Of a stretch of DNA of 64,000 bases, positions 23,985 to 35,900 are shown one piece after another. The DNA is from Hydractinia symbiolongicarpus (lineage: Eukaryota > Cnidaria > Hydrozoa > Anthoathecata > Hydractiniidae): contig NC_079878.1 in NCBI RefSeq assembly GCF_029227915.1, positions 14,384,001-14,448,000 of the forward strand, given 5' to 3'. Within the stretch, counting starts at the first letter, position 1. Every line of letters starts with the position of its first letter. The position numbers and the translations under genes were made by a program. A model generated the notes under the pieces. It was not told the DNA's origin and searched no databases. It worked only from the letters and a program-made list of their open reading frames with translations.

Positions 23985-24470
23985 TTTTCTTAACCCAGTT
24001 TGATGGACTCCCAGATCATGTTGGCTTCGTCATGGATCAGCCTTATGTCCGGTCTCTCGTGAGGGTACCAATAAAAAAGCTGATTTTCTGTCTTCAAAGG
24101 TTCTAGGCTGTATAAGACTGTGTAAACAATCACAGGCTGTGCTTCCTATGCCTCCCTGAGATAGCTAGTTTGCGTAGGGACTGTCTTCACTTGTCAAGGT
24201 TTTGTCCGCGATGCAGTCATCTACGATAAATAGTGTCTCCTCACCAGCCAGTAGTCGAGAGTTTCGATTCAGTTGAAAGGCTGATCTTGGAGATATATGA
24301 GGAACACATAATCGTCAATTTCAAGGTGAAGTACGTCGAGTTTTATCTTATCGTCGGAAAGACGATGGTGGTGTTGTAAAAATGCCGCTTGTGCTTGTTT
24401 TTGAGAAGGTCTAACACGAGCTTTGTTTTTCCACAGCTCGTGGAGCATGAAAAATAGCTGTATGAGGGTT
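23985..24470 (-). pseudogene. Decayed A32/FtsK-like packaging ATPase
   Basis: Reading the minus strand, a Walker A-like segment is visible as CSTSCGKTKLVLDLL (24405-24447), with the first glycine replaced. A Walker B-like LFIVDDCIADK follows (about 24200-24232), then LAISGRHR near 24150 and FYWYPHERPDIRLIHDE near 24020-24080, in three different frames. Order and motifs match the genome-packaging ATPase of Polintons and adintoviruses (family knowledge). Because motifs sit in different frames with stops between them, the gene is dead. Together with the polymerase this is the best evidence that the block was a virus-like element and not a plain transposon. Confidence 0.6.
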
Positions 24471-24499
24471 TTTTACATTATATAGGCTTTTGGGCATTT

Positions 24500-25020
24500 A
24501 TGTAGTATACTGATGAAGCAGACTAGACAGAGATGTATCGGTTACCTTTCGATATATTCTCACCTGCCCATATAGGCTGAGTATTGGTATAGTGCAGCCT
24601 TCCAGCTAATTCTTTAAGTGATGGTTCCTCCCTATCTTCCCAGTTCGTAATAGGGATGTTGTGGTCAATATGCCACTCGCCTTCATTGTCCCAAGACATT
24701 CCCTTCGACGAACTGTGCTTCAAGCGATGTAATATCACAGCCTAAGTATTCTGTAGAAGTTAGTTCCTTATTCTCCTGCAGAACTTGACGAGTTCGACTG
24801 CTAACAATGTCTGCGAGATGCCCATTAGGGTCGCAAATGGGAAATCGCCTCCTCTCTTTACAATGTTCGCACATTTGATCGCCTCCGCATTTTTGGCATG
24901 TGGATCCTTTCTTACCATGGTGACAGATACTCCCACCTCTGCATTTTTTGCGCCTTGATTTCCGTTTGCCATGTCTGCAAATTTGACTAAGTTCGCATAG
25001 CTTTCAGTTCGATCTCCAGG
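24500..25020 (-). pseudogene. Decayed Cys-rich HNH endonuclease
   Basis: The minus strand first encodes tandem zinc-ligand repeats (CRHGKRK, CHHGKKGSTCQKCGG, MCEHCKERRRF) between about 24990 and 24830. A linker follows, then after a frameshift near 24700 an HNH nuclease core, GEWHIDHNIPI, at about 24640-24680, ending LHYTNTQPIWAGENISKGN. The histidines of the HIDH core and the downstream asparagines are kept. Genes combining C-x-H-G-type repeats with this HNH core occur in mobile and large-virus-like elements (family knowledge). The frameshift inactivates this copy. Neighbouring genes suggest it belonged to the same element as the polymerase and ATPase. Confidence 0.6.
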
Positions 25021-25914
25021 TGCCACATGGACACTTGGTACGTTCCTTTGAACCCTTGGCAGCATCTAGGAGGCACTTGATGCATTGCTTAGTCTACTGT
25101 TCATTTATTGCAACCTCGTCCCCAGGCCTTGTTACATTTATTGGGACCCTAAATTGTCTAGAGGTTCAAAGTGTTTACATCTTGTGCATTTTCTGGTCTC
25201 TTCCATTTTTGTTGTTTTGTGAAATAGAAATTCACAAAACTCTCCGGAAGTTTTTGGCCCTTTTGAGGGTGTGAAGTCACATATTAAGCCTTTCCCGAAT
25301 TTGGTGTTTTTCGAAACTTGTTGTCAGGATTCAGTATAACTAAATTATCATGCATGTGAATTTTTTTTTAGGAAATCTGTTTTGGAGTATTATTATTGCT
25401 GTGAAATGCTTTCTAAATCTTGACTTTTTTATGAAGCTTATAGATTAAACATTGTAGCAGGTGTTGATTTTAAAATTCCAAATTTTTGCGATAAAATAAA
25501 CAAGACGCATGATATACGCAAACAACCTCGCGAATAAAGTTTACAAAAAGCTGTCTATCAAATTGGGATTTTTGTTACGAAGTTAGACACGACATATTTT
25601 ACTATTCAGATACGCAATAATATTTGTTACACACTTATTTTTCAAAATTGATTTGTGAGACCTTCCTGAACGGAAAATTCCTCGAACTTTTAATTTTCGA
25701 TGGGTCCGTCTTGGGTGAACCGACTGACAGGAAGAAGAAAGACCACAAACCCACAAACCCCAAAATTTGCGAAATTCATTAATTCAGTTAATTCTGCCTA
25801 CATTCACTTTTAAAAATTTTGGTGGAAACACCTTTATTTACTAGTTAGTTAAACAAGTGTTTTGAACACTTGTCTTATCTTTTTAAAAAAGAAAAAAGAA
25901 AAAAAAAGTAAAAG

Positions 25915-25990
25915 TAGTTACCAGGATGAGATTCGAACACACGACGACTCCCGTGTCGGTGCTCAGAGAGGCAAAAATTTCCATTCTTGT
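25915..25990 (-). repeat. tRNA-like SINE remnant
   Basis: On the minus strand GTTCGAATCTC matches a Pol III B box and is followed by ATCCTGGTAACT, like the 3' end of a tRNA. The 5' half does not fold into a convincing D or anticodon arm and the T stem pairs poorly. A SINE relic or tRNA pseudogene is therefore more likely than a working tRNA. Confidence 0.35.
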
Positions 25991-26364
25991 AGGACACATT
26001 TGCGTTTTAATACAAGCTCACGAGCTTGTAATAAATAACCTTGGGAAGAATTGATTTAATATTTTTTACAGAGTAACAAACATACGAGACTTATTAATAA
26101 ATTATTAAGAAGAGTGGCACTGTCACAAAAATAATTAATTCACAAATTTTCCTCCAAAGAAAGAATATTTTGCCAGAAGAACATTGAAGTTTGTTAAGGA
26201 TTACAGGACCCTGCTTTTAAGTGTCAATATTTTATTATATATAAAAAATGTTTAAAACGCAGACAACCTCGTCTTCAGGACTTGTTAGGCTTTTTAAATT
26301 TGGACGGCTAATATAAAATATGCATTTTTTATAAGGTGTTCTAAATCATGGCGAGATCTCGCCT

Positions 26365-26410
26365 AAATGAGGCAAGTAGCCCGCTCGCCTCCCCATATGA
26401 ACAGCCCCTT
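26365..26410 (+). repeat. MITE-like fragment ending CATATGAACAGCCCC
   Basis: GCGAGATCTCGCC followed by GCTCGCCTCCCC and CATATGAACAGCCCC. Related endings occur near 45590 (plus) and 62655-62675 (minus). This is a degenerate interspersed family; its ends are not defined here. Confidence 0.5.
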
Positions 26411-26834
26411 GGAAAAAAATCCTTTGTTGTTATGGAGCCTTATTCTGGTCTGTAAAATACAAAAGATGGGGTAATTGTGAACTCCCAGTCACAAAATTTT
26501 AAATCTGACAAAGATTCACTGCCCAAAATTTCATGCTTCTATCTTCAAAAGCACATTTTGCCATTTCAAAAGCACAAAATTTTACCATATTTTTGCACGA
26601 TGATTCGCCTTAACTATACCAAACTTCCTGACTTTTTTTGGTTGTCTGTCTCGTGAATGCGCTTGATTAACGTGTCCTGCAGGGATTAGGTCTTGTTGTG
26701 GTCGGAGGGCAAAGATATTCTCCTCCCACTGTTGTGCAAGCTTTTTATTTATTTATAACACTATTCTCTTCATCACACTTGTGTGTTGTCAATAACTTTG
26801 ATCAATTGCCGCAATATATATCTGGTCCTTATTT

Positions 26835-26841
26835 TATAAAA
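26835..26841 (+). promoter_or_regulatory. TATA box candidate for OLA1
   Basis: TATAAAA stands 112 bases before the conserved OLA1 start codon (26947) and 37 bases before an in-frame upstream ATG (26872). If used, transcription would begin around 26865, leaving the upstream ATG at or very near the cap. Promoter use is inferred. Confidence 0.4.
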
Positions 26842-26946
26842 GCACGTTTTCACGTCTTTCCTGCGAAGTCAATGACTCTTTGGCGCAGTAGATTACAAAA
26901 ATCGCTGTACTTTCTTACTCAAAAGACAAATTATTCTCGTGCAAGA

Positions 26947-29900
26947 ATGCCTCCAAAGAAGAAACAAGAAGAGAAAACAATTTCTTTGCTGGGAAGGTTT
27001 GGAACGTCACTTAAAGTTGGCATAGTTGGACTACCAAACGTTGGGTAAGAACTATGTTTTCCCCAGGAGGTCTGGACTGGTATGACGAATACAAATATAC
27101 TATAAAATTTTGTTTATAAGAACACGAGCCTTAAATTTATTTTTATTTAATGACCACCAGTATCATTAATTAAAAATCTCTTCAACAGTCTTCCATTAAA
27201 AAAAATTATCATGTTTTTTGATGTGAAGATGCAACAAGAAAACCACTTTCACAACAAATCATTTTCTGGGACAGGTGGTTTGAGTGCATCCAAGTACCCT
27301 CCAAAGATATTTCATGGGTTCTTCTTCTTCTTATGACTCAGAAAATTCATCTTTTACCTCTTCCTTACCCTCATCCAGATTTCATCACTTCCTCACCGCT
27401 TCTTTTTTCCTGTGCTTTTATTTGTGTTGTTGGCCTTTTTGTTTGCCCCCAGGTTTTCCCTTTTAATTTTCTGCACTTCTCTCTTCTCTGATTTTTTCTC
27501 TTTTTAGCTCATCAATTTGCTCCGCTTGAGTCATTACCTTCCTGCGCAGGTCGAGTTTCCTTTGACTTGACTTAGGCTTGTTAACAGGCCCTTTTATTTT
27601 TTCCAAGTACAGCTCCTCAAAACATTTGTGGTTTTTTAGAGTCCCAACATTTGTGGTTTTTTAGAGTGACAGCACTATTTATTCATAGAGTAGAAACATT
27701 CTCAACAAGTTCTAACTCCCACCCATTCGGTACCCGGTGGAAAGCTGATAGAGCTTTGTTTGGATAATCTCCAAGGTATGTTAGATGTGCATATTTTAGC
27801 TAGCCTTACAAATATCGAGGGATATACCCTGTCTATTATTTCAAGAAGGGGTCATGGCTTAGATGGGGAGTCCTAGAGTATTTAATGTTCATTTTAAGCT
27901 AGACAGACCCAATTAGGGCCCACGCTCCACTAGACAACTGTTGGCAACATCCAACGACCCACACAGTGTCATTTCCCTAGTTTTCCTCGCATGGCTTGGG
28001 TTAACCCGGGGCTATGGTAACATTCACTCGCCCATGTGGTCTCCCGCAAACGTGCAGGAGTTATAACCACTAAACTACGGCACCATATGTTGGTAAAAAG
28101 CTCATCGAATTGGAGGCACTCAAAGATGAGGAAATATACAAGTGGAAAATGATTCTGCAGAAAGGATGTTGCTTTGATTCAAATTTGATCTGCTATATGA
28201 GGAAAATATGGCAATATCAACTGCATCAGTCCTTGGTATAGCTAGGTTTAAGGATAGTGTCAAGTACTTCATTTGTTCCACCAATTGCCTATCAACATTT
28301 CTGAATATAAATATTTAAATTATACTTAAAGTTTTTTATGCATGTGTAAATGGTGTCTTGCTCAATAACTGGATAGAAATAATGAGTGTAAATGCATATC
28401 CTGTGATATAATTTAGTTTCAGTTCAAGCAGGCTTCTTGTAGGAACTGCTGAACATTTTGGCTCAAAAGTTAAACACTTAAGTTGCCCAAGTTACATGTG
28501 ACAGGTCAATTTTCTTTGAAATGTCAGCTGTTTAATTATCCTTAGAAGAAACAAAGCTTTCTGGAATTGTACCACTTTCTCCAAATGTGCTAGATCTCAA
28601 GTGTTTGACATTGGAGCTTCTCCCTTATTGATTGTGATTTTAGAGATTTACTGACAATACTAATGGATTTTTTTCCCTTTCTGGAGGCGGATTCTGGAAC
28701 TGAAAAAGTACTCCATGGTGACTCCACTGATACCTGAGGCTGTATTTTCATCATGGCCAAGATTGTCCATTGCACTGTGAATAATTTACCCTGAATATAA
28801 TTTCCCACCAATAGATATACAATTATCACCAGCACCTTGTATGACACAATAGGCCAGGTCTCTCCATTTCACTGTAGCTTATATACCTAATCCCAATCTA
28901 TTATCACTTGTAATAAACTTTTTTGAAAGACAAAACCTGTAAATGGTTTTTGTGTTTACCGATGTGCATTGGTGTAGCTTTCTTTCCATTGTTAAAAAGG
29001 TAGTACATTACTTGAAATGCAGTGAAGCACTTCCTTTCTTGGTTTTCTATTATCTTGGCCAATTTGGTGGTACGTTTTATTTAAATTTCTCAAAACTCAA
29101 AATGAGATCTGCTGCTGATTTATACGAACCAAGAATGCCAAAATCGAATTTTCAACATTCTTTAATTTTTCAATGCAAATCTTTATTGGATCTTTAGATT
29201 ACTCGCAAAAATTTTTTGTGATTTCCATCTTTCTTTTGGTTAGAAAATACTTACCCAAATGATTGATCAGTATAAGTCTTTGTGATTTGATTAGTCAGAA
29301 CTGACCCTATACTTTCATAATTTAAAACTGTACGAAATAATGATGATGTTAAGTTCCTTATCTAATACTTCTTCTATACTGTCTTACGTTATAAAAAAGT
29401 ATTTCAAATAATTCACATACAGTACAGTCCAGATGTAATTGTACGCGTACACTCAACTTGCAAAAATAATGGCTTTCATTCAAAAAACAATAGGATAGCA
29501 AGTTCCTTTAAAATTGCGCGAAAATAATTGTTTCGTGTTAAAAACAAAAGCATAGCAAGAAACATTGTTTATAAACAATACTCTGCGCGAGAAAAAATTA
29601 AACGCGAAGGCCATTGAATTTTTATTTTTTTTAACCACGAAACTAATTATAGTAACACGATTTTAATCTCAATATATTTAAAAAACACAAACTCTTTTAA
29701 AAAACAACAAATCCAGTGATCTAATTATTTAAAAAAAATAAACAAGGAGAAAAAAATAAGCAAGGAGGTTTAAAAGAGAAGGAAACACATCTTCGCAAAA
29801 ACATTTCTATCGCTGTTTTTCGTTTTTAAATTTTTAAAAATCGATCTAAAAAAAATTTATTTCGCCGTTTTTCGTTTTAAAACTTTTATAATGCGATCTA

Positions 29901-32900
29901 AAAAAACATTTCTATCGCCGTTTTTCGTTTTTAAACTTTTAAAATGCGATCTAAAAAAACATTTCTATCGCCATTTTTCGTTCTTAAACTTTTAAAACAC
30001 GATAGAAAAAAGCTTTTCTATAGCGGTTTTTCGTTTTTAAACTTTTAAAATGCGATCTAAAAAAAACATTTCTATCGCCATTTTTTGTTCTTAAACTTTT
30101 AAAACACGATAGAAAAAAGCTTTTCTATAGCGGTTTTTTGTTTTTAAACTTTTAAAATGCGATCTAAAAAAACATTTCTATCGCCGCTATTCGTTTTTAA
30201 ACTTTTAAAGTGCGATCTAAAAAACATTTCTATCGCCGTTTTTCGTTTTTAAACTTTTAAAATATAAATATAAAATAATAATAGGCTCTACGGAAGAGAG
30301 CAAATGTGACTCAACTCTCTTCTTGTAAATTATTTTTTTTTTGTTATTAGAAAGTCAACATTCTTCAATGTGCTAACGAAAAGCCAGGCATCTGCTGAGA
30401 ATTTCCCCTTTTGTACCATTGGTAAGCCTGCCATCTTACTATTTTCTTTACCCTTATCTATAAAATTTCTTCTCAAATAGTTTCCCATATTTTAGAAAGA
30501 AGGTTTCCTTGTTGATTAGAAATATTTAAAATATAAAAAATGTAATGATTTGTTGAAAATTCAAAACCCTTCTGAAGTAAAAAAATGTCCTTGTTTTTAT
30601 TTTTAGATCCCAATGAAAATAAGTATTCTAATATTAATTTATACGTACCTAGAGAAGTATTTTTTTATACTTTAATTCATATTTTTATAGTGTCTTAACT
30701 TCTAATTGCTACAGTGATTTCAGAACAATTTTTTATTTTTTACGTAGGGTACCTGTTCCGGATGAGCGTTACGATTTCCTTTGTGATTTTCATAAACCAG
30801 CTAGGTAAAAAATAAAATTGCAGCATTTCTTTAAGGATATGGTATGCCCCTTATACTTAAAAAACGGAATATTTTTTTTGTATTTTACTATTCTTTGTGT
30901 TTAAATGTGTTTATTTGCATCCTAAGGACTTACATCATACAAGTTAGTATTTTACCAAACAGAAAAAATCACCACCACTTTATACCACGCTCAAGCCAAC
31001 AAGTTTATCTAAAAGCCTTTTCCTTTTTGCTGAAAAAAATTAGCCTTTGTATAACTTGTATACATCATTGAATAGGTATTTAGAAATGTTTACATTGACA
31101 TTGACATTATTAAAATTAGATGCATATGCATTACTGCTGAAAGTAAAATAATTTGCTGCTAAAATTGATATTGCTAATGTATTTTATTTTAACAGATCAA
31201 ATGCTTAACTTGTGTTGTTAATTTGTAGTAAAGTTCCAGCATTTTTAAATGTTGTTGATATTGCTGGTTTAGTAGAAGGAGCTAATGAAGGACAGGCAAG
31301 TGTCAACTTTTTTGGTTATTTTGCTTTGTTACACTTTCATACAAAATTTCAAAATAATTATCAATTACACTGAACTATCTGTACCTTAATAACCGTTTGT
31401 CGCAGCTGCTTTTTAATGTTGCAGTCTTTTATGTAATGTAATTGTTTCATCTTCAACTTAATCACGATTTTTTTTATCACTCAGGGTTTAGGGAATGCGT
31501 TTTTATCTCACATCAAAGCTTGTGATGCTATCTTTCAGATGCTTAGTAAGAAAGTTAGATTCCATTTGTAAAAATGTATTACTTAGAATTAGTTATAATT
31601 TGTGAAGAGGAAGAATTAAAAAGTACATCTGCTATGTAAGAAAAAAGTTGGAGGTTTTATTATTGTAGACATAATATTTTGTACAAAAATTGTTTTACAG
31701 GGGCATTTGATGATGAAGATATAACTCATGTTGATGGGAGTATTGATCCAGTCCGCGATCTTAAAACTATTTTAAAAGAACTCCGACTTAAGGTTCAGTT
31801 TTGATTTTATAAAAAATTGTGAAAATATTTTTTGAGATTGCATTACCTTTTTATTGTTTTTATATTTTCTGTTTTTCAGGATGTTGAATATTTCAAAGCA
31901 AGATTTGTATGTATAGCCTTTTAACTGCACTAATTTAATCTGAATATTTGCTCTCAACTTCAGACTGCTTATTTATTTTTTTTATTGAAAATCAATGTTG
32001 CATAATTTTGTTGCAAGTTAAGGGATCCTGGGACATAAAATAAAAATCTCTCCTTTGTAACTAATAATATTCTTAAATACACTATGCTCTCACCTAGAAA
32101 GGTCCTAAATACTGTTAAATTTGGGAGTGCTGACATCGGCAAAAATTAGCAGCCTTTAAGATTTATACTACTAACAAAAAATAAAAATAGAATGGTAAGA
32201 TATTGCTTACGACGTTGGGAAATGCGATTTTCTTAGGTGACAGTTTTTTCCCCAATTTTAAAATTTCTATTACGTTGCCCAAAAAAACATAGGAACAAGA
32301 AGTAGTGCTTAATCAAATGAATATTAAAGCTCCGTTTCATTAAGAATATTTATTGCATGCATTACTGTTATACATAGGGCTTACCTTTCTTGTCAGAATG
32401 GATGACGACTGTCATATTTTTCACGTCTTTTGACTTTTTATTTACTAATCTCAAAATCAAAAAATCAAAAATTCTCCTGGGGAGAAGGTTGCTTTTTAAG
32501 GTTTTGCTGAGGTTAAATGTTAAATAATTGAGGACATAAACCAGCTCTCATTAGAAGATGATGAACTTCTTTATACAGCACAAAGAAAATTTTATAGATC
32601 ATATCCAAATAACATTTCATGCCATTGTATAAAAGTCCCCAATTAGGGTATCAGCCAACCAAATTGAAGAGGTGGCCATACAACAAAAAACTCCAGTGAG
32701 CAAGGCAAAAACTTTGGAAACCCAACAGGATATGCAATGTGTCAATCCATCAACCACTGGGCAGCTAAATGCCTTGACAGAGCTCTTTCAAATTCCCCAC
32801 AAAACACTTATCTTCAATCTACTACTGCTGAGTATTCTGAAACACTTACACAGGAAGATGCCCCACATGACTAAGAAGTGGTAATGTATCAGTCTGATTT

Positions 32901-35900
32901 ATTCATCCTCATCAAGTAAAAAGCCTTCTAGCAAAATCTCTTAACACTGCAATTCTTGACAGTGGAACTTTCAAAATTGTATGTGGAAAAAAATGATGTG
33001 ATATTTTCACTAAAAATTTACTAACTAGTGAAAGATGCAAGGTAGATGTTACTTCATTATCTAAACATCTAAAAATTTGATGATGGAAAAAAAGTTCAAT
33101 CCAATATGCCATTACACCTGCTCCTATTTAAAACAAAAACATTTGCACGGATATTGTTGACCAAGACATCCCTTTTCTACTTTCAAGAGGCATGAACAAA
33201 GTTAGTTTTTCAAATGACACAGCTGGTGCCCTTGGACAAAACATTCCTCTCACACTCACCACGATGGGACATTACACCATTCCATTCCTATATTAACATC
33301 AACGAAAATACTTCAGAAGCTTAAAAATCAAAATCCAAAGTCAGTAACCTTGACCATCATTGCCAGTTTGCACATGCCCTTTAAAAAAAATTACATAGCT
33401 TAATAAATCTGCGAGACAACCATGGGAAAATGATAATAACCTTTTAACAGCACTGAAAAAAGGTATCTGAAAACTGAAAACTTGTGCACTTTACTGCTCC
33501 GTACCATCAAGATCAGTTTTTGGTTTACCAACGGCTACAAAATTCCAGGAAACTGTTGCATTAGACCTTCATTTTTAGAATGTAAAATAATTCTGCACCT
33601 AAACGGCCATCTGTCAGCTGCAACACAGATACCTAACAAAACACCAATGAACTATTACGAAAACGATTTTAAAGGGATTCCTGCATTGAAAATTATATTT
33701 TCCTATGTTGTAGAGGATAAAAAGTTGTTTATCAAGTCCTTTGGAATTTTTTTTTTTATTCTCAAGTTATTCAAGATTTAAATATTTAGAATCTGAGAAC
33801 TTCAGATGTCATAAGTATTTTCTAAAAAATGTTGACGTTACATTTCTACCATTAATTAAAGATGAAATCACTTTTAAACTACAACACTTTACACATGTCA
33901 AGATATCATCAAGAGCATAAGTCCACACTGATAAAAAGTTTTTATATTTTGTAAGCAAGATATTTAAATTATTAAATAATGCTTACTACCTTATTACATC
34001 ATCAATAATGATGTCATAGGGTCAAATAGAAATCTTTGTAGATATCTTAAAATAGAAAAAAGATTTTTAAAAAATTCTAAAAAACTTGATAAACAACTTT
34101 TCATTCTCTTTAATATACAAGTGAGTAACTTTATTGTTGTTTTCCATGACTTTGGAAAATTGCCCAGACCTTTCTTTGTATCAAAACAGAACTTGCAGTG
34201 ATGACCGGATTTCAGACAGATTTTTGAAATTTTGGTCAAATTTCAGAATTAAAAGAAGATTAAAACAACAAAAACTATGAAAAAAAATAATTTAAATATC
34301 TAATTTAGGTTAATGATCAACTAAAATAAACAATCCATAGGTTATTCTACTCACCTTAAGAATTGTACTTTTTCAATTAAAAGACTTGTAATTCTTAAGA
34401 AATTGATATTTTGAGCCTTAAATAATTATTATCAAGTGATTCATAATTAATAGTTGAAAAAGTTGACTATTTTAACTAAAATTGTTAAAAACTGTGATGA
34501 CTTGTAAAAGATCCACCACTGACTCAAAAGCATTTGCAGTTTTCATATTATATTCTACCCTTTCTCAACCTTATATGTTATAGCACTTATTAAACGCCTA
34601 CCTCAACTTAGCTGGCAACCAGGCACCGTAGAATAATATTTCATCTCACACTTGAATTATTTTGTTGGCATTAATGTAATGAAAGTTAGGTATTTTTGCC
34701 TGTCACCATCCAAGGATCAAAGATACTCCACTAAAAATCAAAATACTTTTGGTGTATTTTTATTTCAGTTCTAGGATCTCTTGAATTTGTGTAAAATTAA
34801 AACAAGTGGGCACACTAACCCAAAAAAACATTACCTACCTTTTTATCAATGGGAAGGGATTCTTTGTAATGTTATTTCCTGCTATGATGATTGAAAATTT
34901 ATTTTAGTGTGAATATGGTGAATAGTTGAAAGTATAATTTTAAAAATATAATTTTTTAGAATGACAATGAGAAGAAATGTATCAGGGGTGGAGACAAGAA
35001 ACAAGCAGAGGAGTTTGTAAGTTGTCAATAACTTAATTTTTGACTGTTATGGCATATTCTTTTTCTGTCTGAGATATATAAAAGTTCTTCAATTTTATTC
35101 TCTACAGAAAATTGTTACCAAAATTTTAAAGATTCTTGAAGAAGATGAAAAACATTTACGTTTCATAAATGATTGGAATTCTGTGGAAGTATGTATTTTT
35201 TTGTTTGTTTATGTGCTTGTTTGTGTGGTTGTTTAAGTAAAACAAAAAAATTAGGTTGTGTAGCTTTTTGGGTTTTTGTATTACTTTTAAATATTTTTGT
35301 GACATATTCTTTGTTACTGTAATTTAAATATTTTTTTGCAGATTTTGACATATTCGTTTTATGTAGATAGAAGTTTTAAATCGTCACTTACCAATCACCG
35401 CAAAACCTATGGTATATCTTGTGAACTTATCAGAAAAAGATTTTATACGCAAAAAAAATAAATGGTATTGGTGAAATTTTTTATCACAGACATAAAATGT
35501 TTGTTTCAAGTGCAGCAGGTCAAGGTTCAATTTCTGCATTTTTAAAGTTTGAAATATAAAACATTATCTCAATCATTGTTGAAGAAACTTTATTTTTGAG
35601 TAATCTTTTTAGTAATTTATATACCCCTTTACATTTTCTTCTTTAAGACATATCCTTCACCTAAAACAGTTTTGGATAATGCATATTTTGGTATCCTTGT
35701 TTTTCTAAAATGAAAGAACACAGATTTTACAGTTTTGTTTAGTGTTTGAATGCAAATAATAGTATTATTGTAAAACATAAAATGTACCTGCTTAAATGCA
35801 CTATCTATCCCACTAATTGTACCTAGGCCTAATGCTGTCTTACATTGTATTTTTTGTTTGTTAAGGCTTGCTAAAATTAAGCAATGGATAGATGAAAATG

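Larger units (their letters stand above)
25021..26834. other. Intergenic sequence upstream of OLA1
   Basis: No supported gene. It contains a tRNA-like SINE remnant (about 25915-25990, minus) and a repeat fragment near 26365-26410, listed separately. Confidence 0.4.

Noticed and set aside
25915-25990. Functional tRNA gene on the minus strand
   Set aside because: Only the B box and 3' end look tRNA-like; the D and anticodon arms do not fold and the T stem pairs poorly.
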